12,166 nucleotides of DNA. It comes from an uncultured beta proteobacterium (lineage in GTDB: Bacteria > Pseudomonadota > Gammaproteobacteria > Burkholderiales > SG8-39). Position numbers and translations under genes: made by a program. How positions within the stretch are numbered: the stretch's first letter is position 1; every line of letters begins with the position of its first letter. The stretch lies in assembly GCA_902826155.1 (NCBI GenBank), contig CADEDU010000021.1:22060-34225 (forward strand), read 5' to 3'. Below the pieces are notes generated by a model. That model made no database searches. It was not told the DNA's origin and saw only the letters and a list, made by a program, of their open reading frames with translations. This document shows positions 5,960-12,166 of the stretch, piece by piece.

Positions 5960-7324
5960 CTAGGCCAGTGCGGTGCGTGCGAGCGTCGCGACCAGTCCTA
6001 CCAACGCGCAGGCGACGATCACCGTGATCACGCTCAGCTTGAAGCGGAACAGCGCGATGGTTGCGGCCAAGGCGATCAGCGCCGCGAGCCAGTCGAGCGA
6101 GCCGCCGAACCCCTGCGGCCACAGCACGTGATAGCCGAAGAACAGCGCCAGATTCAGGATCACGCCGACCACGGCCGCAGTGATCGCGGTGAGCGGCGCG
6201 GTGAGCTTGAGGTTGCCGTGCGTCGATTCCACCAGCGGACCGCCCGCCAGGATGAACAGGAACGAGGGCAGGAAAGTGAAGTACGTGACGACCACTGCCG
6301 CGAGCACTGCCCCGCTCAGCAAGGCGTCTGCGCCCAGGACGGCTTTGGTCCAGCCGCCGACGAAGCCCACGAACGTGACCACCATGATCAGCGGACCGGG
6401 CGTAGTTTCACCGAGTGCCAGCCCGTCGATCATCTGCGGGCCGGTGAGCCAGCCGTAGTGACTCACCGCGCCCTGATACACGTAAGGCAGCACGGCGTAC
6501 GCACCGCCGAACGTGAGCAATGCGGCCTTGGTGAAGAACCAGCCCATCTGCGCGAGCGTGCCGTCCCAGCCGTGCGCGGCCACCAGCGCGACCATCGGCA
6601 GCAACCACAGCAGCAGGCCGAACACGACCACCAGCGTGAGCCGATTGAGGTTGAAGCGGGTATGCGGCAGTGGCGCAGTGTCGTCGTCGATGATCGCCTT
6701 GCCGAACGACTTGCCCGCGTGGGCGTGGCCGCCGCCGAGCTGGAATCGGTCAGGCGCGATGCGGCCGCCGATGTAACCAATCAACGCCGCGCCGAGCACG
6801 ATCAGCGGAAACGGCAGACCGATCGCGAAGATCGCGACGAACGATGCAGCGGCGATCGCCCACATCCAGCCGTTCTTGAGCGCACGCGAGCCGATGCGAT
6901 GCACCGCCTGCACCACGATCGCGGTCACCGCCGGTTTGATGCCGTAGAACAGACCCGCGACGACGGGTTGATTGCCATACGCGATGTAGATCCACGACAG
7001 CACGATCAGCACGACCAGCGAGGGCAGCACGAACAGTGCCCCGGCGACGATGCCACCCCAGGTGCGATGCATGAGCCAGCCGATATAGGTGGCCAGTTGC
7101 TGCGCCTCGGGTCCGGGCAGCACCATGCAGTAGTTGAGCGCGTGCAGGAAGCGGCGCTCGGAGAGCCAGCGTCGCTGCTCGACCAGCTCGCGATGCATGA
7201 TGGCGATCTGCCCGGCGGGCCCACCGAAGCTGATGAGGCCCAATTTCAGCCAGAAGCGGAACGCCTCGGCGAAGGAGACGGGAGCGGGTGTGCCGCTGGC
7301 ACCGGGTGCGGGATCGTTGCGCAT
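5960..7324 (-). CDS. chrA: ChrA-family chromate ion transporter, long two-domain form
   Basis: The protein has 454 residues, within the usual range for the long form built from two homologous CHR halves. ATG 7324 is preferred; a GTG at 7384 would add 20 residues that look unlike a membrane protein N-terminus. Half one carries SFGGPAGQIAIMH (32-44) and LPGPEAQQL (69-77). Half two repeats the pattern with TFGGAYAVLPY (271-281) and TTPGPL (307-312). About ten hydrophobic segments are visible, with a polar linker near 189-228. Characterised members export chromate from the cytoplasm, but many are untested and may carry other anions. No chrB regulator or other metal-resistance gene is nearby, so chromate resistance is not shown by context. 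The MFS gene follows after nine bases. Confidence 0.93.
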   Translation of the reverse strand: MRNDPAPGASGTPAPVSFAEAFRFWLKLGLISFGGPAGQIAIMHRELVEQRRWLSERRFLHALNYCMVLPGPEAQQLATYIGWLMHRTWGGIVAGALFVLPSLVVLIVLSWIYIAYGNQPVVAGLFYGIKPAVTAIVVQAVHRIGSRALKNGWMWAIAAASFVAIFAIGLPFPLIVLGAALIGYIGGRIAPDRFQLGGGHAHAGKSFGKAIIDDDTAPLPHTRFNLNRLTLVVVFGLLLWLLPMVALVAAHGWDGTLAQMGWFFTKAALLTFGGAYAVLPYVYQGAVSHYGWLTGPQMIDGLALGETTPGPLIMVVTFVGFVGGWTKAVLGADALLSGAVLAAVVVTYFTFLPSFLFILAGGPLVESTHGNLKLTAPLTAITAAVVGVILNLALFFGYHVLWPQGFGGSLDWLAALIALAATIALFRFKLSVITVIVACALVGLVATLARTALA

Positions 7325-7383
7325 TGTTGGAATAGGTCCGTGTCTTTCTCGTGGCGATGCGAGATCGACAGGGCTTGGACGCA

Positions 7384-7436
7384 CCGGCGTCTTCAGGAAT
7401 TTCTAAGACGCGGGGAGCCTGCATTCCCCACGCCGG
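7384..7436 (-). promoter_or_regulatory. Alternative-hairpin leader of chrA
   Basis: In the minus-strand transcript, CCGGCGT (7436-7430) is followed by a GGGGA/TCCCC hairpin (7415-7430 area), then GCGTCTT (7411-7405), then AAGACGCCGG (7393-7384). The last segment can pair with either of the first-named arms, seven bases each, but not both. This resembles an attenuator or riboregulator arrangement about 60-110 bases before the chrA start. No U-tract was found, and no known riboswitch class was recognised. Confidence 0.3.
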
Positions 7437-7465
7437 CGCGAAGCGTGCGCCGCCCGCGGTTGGAC

Positions 7466-7471
7466 TGTCAA
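7466..7471 (-). promoter_or_regulatory. Candidate -35 element for chrA
   Basis: A perfect TTGACA on the minus strand, 142 bases upstream of the chrA ATG in the 199-base gap after the PLP-enzyme gene. The -10 position at 16-18 bases spacing is poor (CACGCT at best), so this is only a candidate internal promoter, driving chrA and the MFS gene. Confidence 0.3.
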
Positions 7472-7523
7472 GCGCGCCGGGTGTGCAGACGCGCGCTCGC
7501 GCCGGCAACAACCGCGGGTGTAC

Positions 7524-8762
7524 TCAGAGCGCGGCCAACGCCCGCTCGAAATCGGCGAGCAGATCGCGCCAGTCTTCCACGCCGATCGCGCAGCGAATGA
7601 GCGCGTCGGTGATGCCGGCCTGGGCGAACTCCTGCGGCGTGAACCCCGAATGCGTGGTCGATTTCGGATGGCACACCAGCGACTCCACGCCGCCGAGCGA
7701 CACGGCGTTGCGCACCAGGTTCACCCGTCGCAGGAACTCGAACGCCTCGGCCTTGCCGCCGACCACTTCGAACGAGAACAGCGCGCCCGGCTCTGTGCAT
7801 TGCCGATCACGAATGCGGATCTGCTCGGCGTCGGTGAAGCACGTGGGGTAGTGCACGCGCGCGATCTTCGGATGCCGCGCCAGCGCATCGACGATCGCAC
7901 GCGCGTTGGTCGTGGCCTGGCGCATGCGCAGCGCCACCATCGGCAGACGGCTGTTCAGGATCCAGCACTCGTCGGGCTGCAGGATCGTGCCGAACAGGCC
8001 GCGCAGCGAACGGATCGGCCGGGCCACCGCTTCCTCGCGCATCAGCGCGACGCCGCCGATGAGATCGGAGTACCCCGACAGATACTTCGTTGCCGAATAC
8101 AGCACGACGTCGGCATCGTGATTGAACGGATGCTGGAACGTCGGACCGAGCAACGTGTTGTCGACCATCACCAGCGGCCGTCGATCGCGCTGGCTCGCAC
8201 ACAACGCCGCATGGGCGATGTCGGTCATGGTGAGCGTCGGATTCGCCGGGGTCTCGATCAGGACTGCGGCGAGATTCGCAGCACCCGCGATCGCGCCTGC
8301 CAACGCTGCCGAGTCGCCAGCGCGCACGGCGACGCCGGTTACGCCCCAAGGTTCGAGGACGCCCTGGATGAATTTCTGCGTGCCGCCGTAGATCGGCACG
8401 GTGTAGACGATCGCATCGCCGGGGCGCAGGTGTGCCATCAGCGCCGTCACGATCGCCGACATGCCCGAATTGAACACCAGCGCGCTGGTGGCCCCCGGCT
8501 CCAACGGCAGGATTTGCGATTCGAGAATCTCGGCGTTGGGATGGTTGAAACGCGAGTACACCAGCGCACCGCTTTCGCCGGGCTGCGCGGCGGCGCGTCC
8601 GGCCATCAGATCGAACGCGCGCTCGGCCGCCTCGGGGCTCGGAAACACGTAGGTCGAACTGCGGAACACAGCGGGCCGCGCCGAACCTACGGAGAGCGTC
8701 GGATCGAAGCCGCGCGTGAGCACTTCGGTGGAGGGCTGCAGCGGCAGGTGCAGATCGGTCAT
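7524..8762 (-). CDS. Cystathionine gamma-synthase-family PLP-dependent enzyme (Cys/Met metabolism)
   Basis: The protein has 412 residues. ATG 8762 was chosen for the GGAGAC ribosome site just upstream; an in-frame start at 8819 has less support. It is a fold-type I PLP enzyme: YSRFNHPN (69-76) supplies the Tyr and Arg that bind cofactor phosphate from the partner subunit, NSGMSA (98-103) is the phosphate loop, Asp201 in MVDNT holds the pyridine nitrogen, and Lys226 in SATKYLSG forms the Schiff base. SLGGVESLVCHP (355-366) and TTHS (369-372) are the C-terminal family signature. The position equivalent to the reactive Cys of methionine gamma-lyase (YGCT) is Gly here (YGGT, 125-128), as in synthases. 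It could act as cystathionine gamma-synthase, an O-acyl-homoserine sulfhydrylase or a gamma-lyase. No methionine-pathway genes surround it, so a role with the dehydrogenases upstream is possible. Confidence 0.92.
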   Translation of the reverse strand: MTDLHLPLQPSTEVLTRGFDPTLSVGSARPAVFRSSTYVFPSPEAAERAFDLMAGRAAAQPGESGALVYSRFNHPNAEILESQILPLEPGATSALVFNSGMSAIVTALMAHLRPGDAIVYTVPIYGGTQKFIQGVLEPWGVTGVAVRAGDSAALAGAIAGAANLAAVLIETPANPTLTMTDIAHAALCASQRDRRPLVMVDNTLLGPTFQHPFNHDADVVLYSATKYLSGYSDLIGGVALMREEAVARPIRSLRGLFGTILQPDECWILNSRLPMVALRMRQATTNARAIVDALARHPKIARVHYPTCFTDAEQIRIRDRQCTEPGALFSFEVVGGKAEAFEFLRRVNLVRNAVSLGGVESLVCHPKSTTHSGFTPQEFAQAGITDALIRCAIGVEDWRDLLADFERALAAL

Positions 8763-8873
8763 GGAGTCTCCATGAGCGCCGCGGGGAGGGATCGAGGCGG
8801 GCGCGGTGCCCCCATTCAATCCAGATCGCGCCGCCAGATCCAGCGCCGACCGGTCACGCGCGCGGCGTAGTGC

Positions 8874-9851
8874 TCAACCCGGTGGCCGCAGCAACCCTTG
8901 AAACCGCAGCATGCGCACCATCCGCGCCAGCACGTCGCGCCGATACGCCGGCACGTCGACCTTCGACCAGTCGAAGATGCCGTGGCCCTCGCGCAGCCCA
9001 CGTTTGCCGGCGTGCATGTGCTGCCCGATGATCGCCGGCGGTTTGTAGCGTTCGCCCAGTTCGCGCGCGAGGTAGTTGCTGGCGTAGTAGAGGATGTCGA
9101 GCCCGCCGTAGTCGATGAACTCCACCACGCCCATGTTGGCGTAGCGAAAGCCCAGGCCGTAGCGCACTGCGCGATCGACATCCTCGGGCGTGGCGAGCCC
9201 TTCTTCGACCATGCGCGCCGCTTCGTTCATGATCAGCGATTGCAGCCGCGGCACGATGTAGCCCGGCGCAGCGGCGCACACCACCGGCACCTTGCCGATG
9301 CTCTCGAGCAACGATTTCATGTGCGCAGTCACGCTGGCGTCGGTGCCGGCGTGTGGCGACAGCTCCACCAGCGGGATCAGATACGCCGGATTGAGCCAGT
9401 GCGCGTTGAGAAAGCGTTCGGGGTGGGCGACGCAGTCGGTGAGCTGTGTCACCAGCATCGTCGATGTGGTGGAGGCCACGACCGCGTCGCGTCGCGCATG
9501 CGCGAGGGCGAAGGCGAACGCATCGCGCTTGGCAGTCATCACCTCGGGCACGCCTTCGAACAGCACATCGGCCCGCGCCAGTGCGGCGGGTGCCTGCGCT
9601 TTGGACACCACGTGGATGCGCGCGAGGATCGCCGGGCGCGCCGCGTCGTCGAAGACATCGAGCGCCGCCAGCGACGCCAGGCTCTGTTCAACTTCGTCGA
9701 TGGCCTCGCGTGCGACCCGCTCGAACTCGGCAGCCGGACGATCCTTCAGATCGATCAGCAGCACCTCGTGGCCGGCGTAGGCAAACGCGTGCGCGATGCC
9801 GCGCCCCATGCGGCCGGCACCGAGTGCGGCGATAACTTCACGGGCGCTCAC
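8874..9851 (-). CDS. 3-hydroxyacyl-CoA dehydrogenase family, NAD-dependent
   Basis: The protein has 325 residues from GTG 9851, which overlaps the TGA of the preceding dehydrogenase gene as GTGA; upstream in-frame starts would add 57 unrelated residues. The N-terminal Rossmann motif is GAGRMG (11-16), with Asp34 ending strand 2, suggesting NAD rather than NADP. Ser129 in ASTTSTM, His151 in HWLNP and Glu163 in LVELSP match the catalytic Ser, His and Glu of the family. The usual Asn of the PGFIVNRL motif is Pro201 (PGYIVPRL), a feature I associate with a separate subfamily. The C-terminal helical domain (about 195-320) is complete, with RMVEEGLATPEDVD. It would oxidise a beta-hydroxy acid or its CoA thioester in the cytoplasm. 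The substrate is unknown; a non-CoA beta-hydroxy acid such as a carnitine- or gulonate-like compound is equally possible. Confidence 0.92.
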   Translation of the reverse strand: MSAREVIAALGAGRMGRGIAHAFAYAGHEVLLIDLKDRPAAEFERVAREAIDEVEQSLASLAALDVFDDAARPAILARIHVVSKAQAPAALARADVLFEGVPEVMTAKRDAFAFALAHARRDAVVASTTSTMLVTQLTDCVAHPERFLNAHWLNPAYLIPLVELSPHAGTDASVTAHMKSLLESIGKVPVVCAAAPGYIVPRLQSLIMNEAARMVEEGLATPEDVDRAVRYGLGFRYANMGVVEFIDYGGLDILYYASNYLARELGERYKPPAIIGQHMHAGKRGLREGHGIFDWSKVDVPAYRRDVLARMVRMLRFQGLLRPPG

Positions 9852-10984
9852 GCAATGCCCTCGCGCAGCAGCTTGCGCATGGCAGGACGATCGAGTTGCG
9901 CCAAGGCGAGGCTCGTCAACGTGCGCGAGGAGCTGCGCAGGAAATCGCGCCCGAGGATCGCGCCGCCGATCGCGAGCAGGCCCGAGGCGATCGGCGCGGC
10001 CACGCCGGCCCACTGCGCACACGACACCAGGAAGACCAGACCCATCTCGACGTCTTCCCGCATATAGCGATGCGTGGCGAAATCGATGATCTCGCGCCAG
10101 TCACCGGAGTCGACCAGCCGCTCGTGTGCATCGCCGTACATCCAGTTGCCGGTGCTGTAGTGATCACGCAGCGGAAAGTGATACGGCGCATAGCCAAGCG
10201 CTTCACGCACCGCGATGCGCTCGTTGTCGAGCGCGTCGGTCACGTTGCGGATGCCGGCCTGCGTGCCTTCGTTGTGGATGTCCCACTTGCCCAAGGCGAG
10301 CACGCTGGCGGGGACGCGCTTGGTGAAGCCGCCGCCGCCGGCGTGGGCAAACAACTCCAACGGGCCCGCATTCATCAGGATGAGCGGCGGATGGATGATC
10401 GGCCCGGCATTCATCAGCGCGCCTGAGAGCGCATCCTCGATCTGCTCGACCGACGGATACGCGGCGCGGATCACACTGATCGCGTGTTCGGCATCGCGCG
10501 CCGGAAACACGCCGGTGGGCAGACGCTTGGCGCGAATCGTGATCGCCACTTCGGCCGGACCGTGCTTGCGGGTGAGATAAGGCAGCGTGCCGGTTTCGGC
10601 GAAGCTCACGCGCGCGCGGCAGCCCGCCTCCTGCAGGGTGCGCGCCATGACGAAACCGCCGAAAGTGCCGGGCGCGAGAAACACGACCTGACCGTCGCGC
10701 ACGTGCGGCGCGATCGCGCGGGCCACGTCGATCTGCGTGAACGCCGGCATCAGCGCGAGCAGTAGATCGGCATCGCGCACCACCTCACCGATGTCACCCG
10801 AGGCGAGCGCGATCGGAACTTCGCGCCGGCCGTGGAAGTCTTTCAGCGTGATGCGCCGCGCTGCGATCACTGGTGCCAGCGCTTGCGCGTCACGACGCCA
10901 CATCCGCACTTCATGGCCTTGTTCGGCCAGATCGGCAGCGGCGGCGTAGCAGCCGTGCCCACCACCCAATACGGCGATCTTCAT
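9848..10984 (-). CDS. NAD/NADP octopine/nopaline dehydrogenase family protein
   Basis: The protein has 378 residues from ATG 10984, with GGAG about ten bases upstream; a longer frame to 11194 is just low-complexity read-through. The Rossmann motif GGGHGCYAAAADLA (7-20) is at the very start. AETGTLPYLTR (129-139) follows the cofactor domain. The opine-dehydrogenase domain begins with NAGPIIHPP (192-200), giving His198. HRYMREDV (305-312) gives Arg306 and Asp311, with the same five-residue spacing as the Arg/Asp pair of the Arthrobacter opine dehydrogenase; His198-Asp311 is the likely catalytic pair. Family enzymes reductively condense an amino acid with a 2-oxo acid or run the reverse. Many bacterial members are uncharacterised. 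The four-base overlap with the next gene implies co-translation and a shared pathway. Confidence 0.92.
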   Translation of the reverse strand: MKIAVLGGGHGCYAAAADLAEQGHEVRMWRRDAQALAPVIAARRITLKDFHGRREVPIALASGDIGEVVRDADLLLALMPAFTQIDVARAIAPHVRDGQVVFLAPGTFGGFVMARTLQEAGCRARVSFAETGTLPYLTRKHGPAEVAITIRAKRLPTGVFPARDAEHAISVIRAAYPSVEQIEDALSGALMNAGPIIHPPLILMNAGPLELFAHAGGGGFTKRVPASVLALGKWDIHNEGTQAGIRNVTDALDNERIAVREALGYAPYHFPLRDHYSTGNWMYGDAHERLVDSGDWREIIDFATHRYMREDVEMGLVFLVSCAQWAGVAAPIASGLLAIGGAILGRDFLRSSSRTLTSLALAQLDRPAMRKLLREGIA

Positions 10985-11066
10985 CGGGTTCGTTCTCCGT
11001 TCTTCTCGCGTGTGTGAGGCGACGTCAGTCGAGCGATCGGGTGCTTGCGAGCGAGCGGTCGTTTGA

Positions 11067-12029
11067 TCATTCGAGCTTGATGCCAAGCTCGCGGATGAGT
11101 TTGGCGTAGCGCGTGAAGTCGTCGCGCAGCAGCTTCGCGAACGCGTCGGGCGTGTTGCCCACGGGTTCGAGCGCTGCCTGCTCATAGCGGGCACGCACCT
11201 CCGGTGCCTGCAACGCCTTCACCAGTTCCGCGTGCAATCGCGTGACGATATCCTGCGGCGTGCCTGCAGGCACGAACACACCCAGCCACTGCTCGATATG
11301 GAAGTCGGCGAAGCCTTGTTCGGCAAGCGCGGGAACGTCGGGCAAGGTCGGCGCGCGCGTTTTCGTGCTGACAGCGAGCAGCCGGATCTTGCCCGCCTTG
11401 TAGTGGGGAATAAGCGGTGTGGAACCCAATGATGCGAGTGGTACCTGCCCGCCGACCAGGTCGCTGATCGCCTGGCCGCCGCCCTTGTACGGGATGTGCG
11501 TCATGCGAATGCCCGCTCGCATCGCGAGCAGCTCCATCACCAGATGCTGCTGCGAAGCCGCGCCCGAGGTCGCGTAGCTGAACTTGTTGGGATGATTCTT
11601 CGCCGCCGCAATCACCTCGGCAATGCTCGTCACGCCGCTGCTCGGGTGTGCGGCAATGACTACCGGCTGGCGCGACATCTGCGTGACCGCTGCGAAATCC
11701 TTGATCGGATCGAACGGCAGCTTGCTCACGTGCGGCATGGTTCCCATGGCATCGGTGCCCGATAGCAAGGTGTAGCCGTCGGGCGCGGACTTCGCCACGA
11801 AATCGGTGCCGACCACGCCTGCAGCGCCGGCGCGGTTATCCACTACCACCGCGACGCCCAAGGCTTGTGCCAGCCGATCGGCGAGTGCGCGCGTGGCCAC
11901 GTCGGTCGAACCTCCCGGCGGATACGGCACGACCCATCGAATCGGTTTTGCGGGCCAGCCTTGTGCGATGGCCAGCGTCGGCACGAGCAGCAACAACGCA
12001 ACCGCACATCTTGCGAACGATCGGAACAT
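11067..12029 (-). CDS. Bug/TctC-family tripartite tricarboxylate transporter substrate-binding protein
   Basis: A complete protein of 320 residues. ATG 12029 was chosen over an in-frame start at 12155 because a GAGGGGG ribosome site lies six bases upstream and a clear signal peptide follows (hydrophobic 9-20, cleavage after AIA, residue 22). Hallmarks are WVVPYPPGGSTD (32-43), VVVDNRAGAAGVVG (61-74), AKSAPDGYT (79-87), YATSGAASQQHL (152-163), IPYKGGGQA (179-187) and AGTPQDIV (255-262). The protein binds a small, probably carboxylated, compound in the periplasm. No TctA/TctB membrane partner is in the window. It is the first gene of the right-hand minus-strand run, 82 bases before the opine-dehydrogenase-like gene, so it may deliver or sense the substrate of that pathway. 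Confidence 0.95.
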   Translation of the reverse strand: MFRSFARCAVALLLLVPTLAIAQGWPAKPIRWVVPYPPGGSTDVATRALADRLAQALGVAVVVDNRAGAAGVVGTDFVAKSAPDGYTLLSGTDAMGTMPHVSKLPFDPIKDFAAVTQMSRQPVVIAAHPSSGVTSIAEVIAAAKNHPNKFSYATSGAASQQHLVMELLAMRAGIRMTHIPYKGGGQAISDLVGGQVPLASLGSTPLIPHYKAGKIRLLAVSTKTRAPTLPDVPALAEQGFADFHIEQWLGVFVPAGTPQDIVTRLHAELVKALQAPEVRARYEQAALEPVGNTPDAFAKLLRDDFTRYAKLIRELGIKLE

Positions 12030-12035
12030 GATGAT

Positions 12036-12042
12036 CCCCCTC
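12036..12042 (-). promoter_or_regulatory. Ribosome binding site of the complete Bug gene
   Basis: GAGGGGG on the minus strand, six bases before ATG 12029; it decides the start in favour of the signal-peptide form. Confidence 0.7.
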
Positions 12043-12057
12043 TGGAAATCGTGGCTG

Positions 12058-12063
12058 ATTGTA
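12058..12063 (-). promoter_or_regulatory. Candidate -10 element for the Bug-led operon
   Basis: TACAAT on the minus strand (five of six matches to TATAAT), 29 bases before the ATG. The -35 region at 16-19 bases spacing is poor, so an activator would be needed if this is real. Confidence 0.3.
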
Positions 12064-12166
12064 GTGGCTCGGTCCAGCGCCGCTGCGCGATATTCATGGA
12101 CAAGCAAGGTTTGCGCGCGATCCGGCGCGCCAGTCATCGCCGGGGCTTGCGGCATACTTGTTGTAA

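Noticed and set aside
4710..6122. A 470-codon minus-strand frame in another phase over the MFS gene
   Set aside because: Arg/Gly/Ala-rich without membrane segments; the MFS frame shows the proper family features.
5732..7600. A 622-codon plus-strand frame opposite chrA and the MFS start
   Set aside because: Its product is rich in Arg, Gln, His, Asp and Glu with no domain. It is the antisense shadow of chrA, whose motifs are clear.
8821..8840. CCAGATC repeated at 8821 and 8834 in the gap before the PLP-enzyme gene
   Set aside because: Only seven bases, and in GC-rich DNA too short to support an operator.
7518..8870. A 450-codon plus-strand frame opposite the PLP-enzyme gene
   Set aside because: Shadow of the minus-strand enzyme, which has all cofactor residues.
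8898..10067. A 389-codon plus-strand frame opposite the dehydrogenases
   Set aside because: His/Arg/Gln-rich antisense shadow with no recognisable domain.
9848..12029. A staphylopine-like opine metallophore pathway, suggested by an opine-type dehydrogenase near an MFS exporter
   Set aside because: No nicotianamine-synthase-like gene, histidine racemase or metal ABC importer is present, and the dehydrogenase resembles the octopine/nopaline family rather than the metallophore type.

Overview
The window is GC-rich and densely coded. It carries two periplasmic binding proteins of the Bug/TctC type, one complete and one cut by the window edge. Expansion of that family is typical of Burkholderiales, so the source is most likely a betaproteobacterium of that order. 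This is an inference from gene content and composition. No rRNA, tRNA, CRISPR array, transposase or phage gene was seen.

Left part (1-2764): the 5' part of a Bug-type binding protein gene (minus strand, running off the left edge), a small secreted protein of unknown function (minus), and a divergently transcribed MmgE/PrpD-family gene (plus). The 156-base gap between the first two holds a strongly palindromic, repeat-like segment whose end overlaps the stop codon of the small secreted protein.

Middle (2837-4741): a Tat-exported, animal-type haem peroxidase (minus), convergent with the MmgE/PrpD gene and preceded by a perfect Shine-Dalgarno sequence. The 351-base gap upstream of it has no long gene. 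It does hold an 11-bp direct repeat, two strong hairpins and a 21-codon small ORF with a good ribosome binding site.

Right part (4742-12029): six co-directional minus-strand genes, in transcription order a Bug-type binding protein, an octopine/nopaline-dehydrogenase-family enzyme, a 3-hydroxyacyl-CoA-dehydrogenase-family enzyme, a cystathionine gamma-synthase-family PLP enzyme, a long-form chromate transporter (ChrA) and an MFS permease. The two dehydrogenase genes overlap by four bases and chrA/MFS are nine bases apart, so at least these pairs are co-transcribed. The 111- and 199-base gaps leave room for internal promoters; the 199-base chrA leader has a perfect TTGACA and alternative hairpins.

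The most interesting reading is that the right-hand genes form a catabolic or transport operon: uptake by a tripartite-type binding protein, two NAD(P)-dependent dehydrogenases acting in sequence, and a PLP lyase or synthase. The substrate cannot be deduced from sequence alone. The haem peroxidase is the other item of note.
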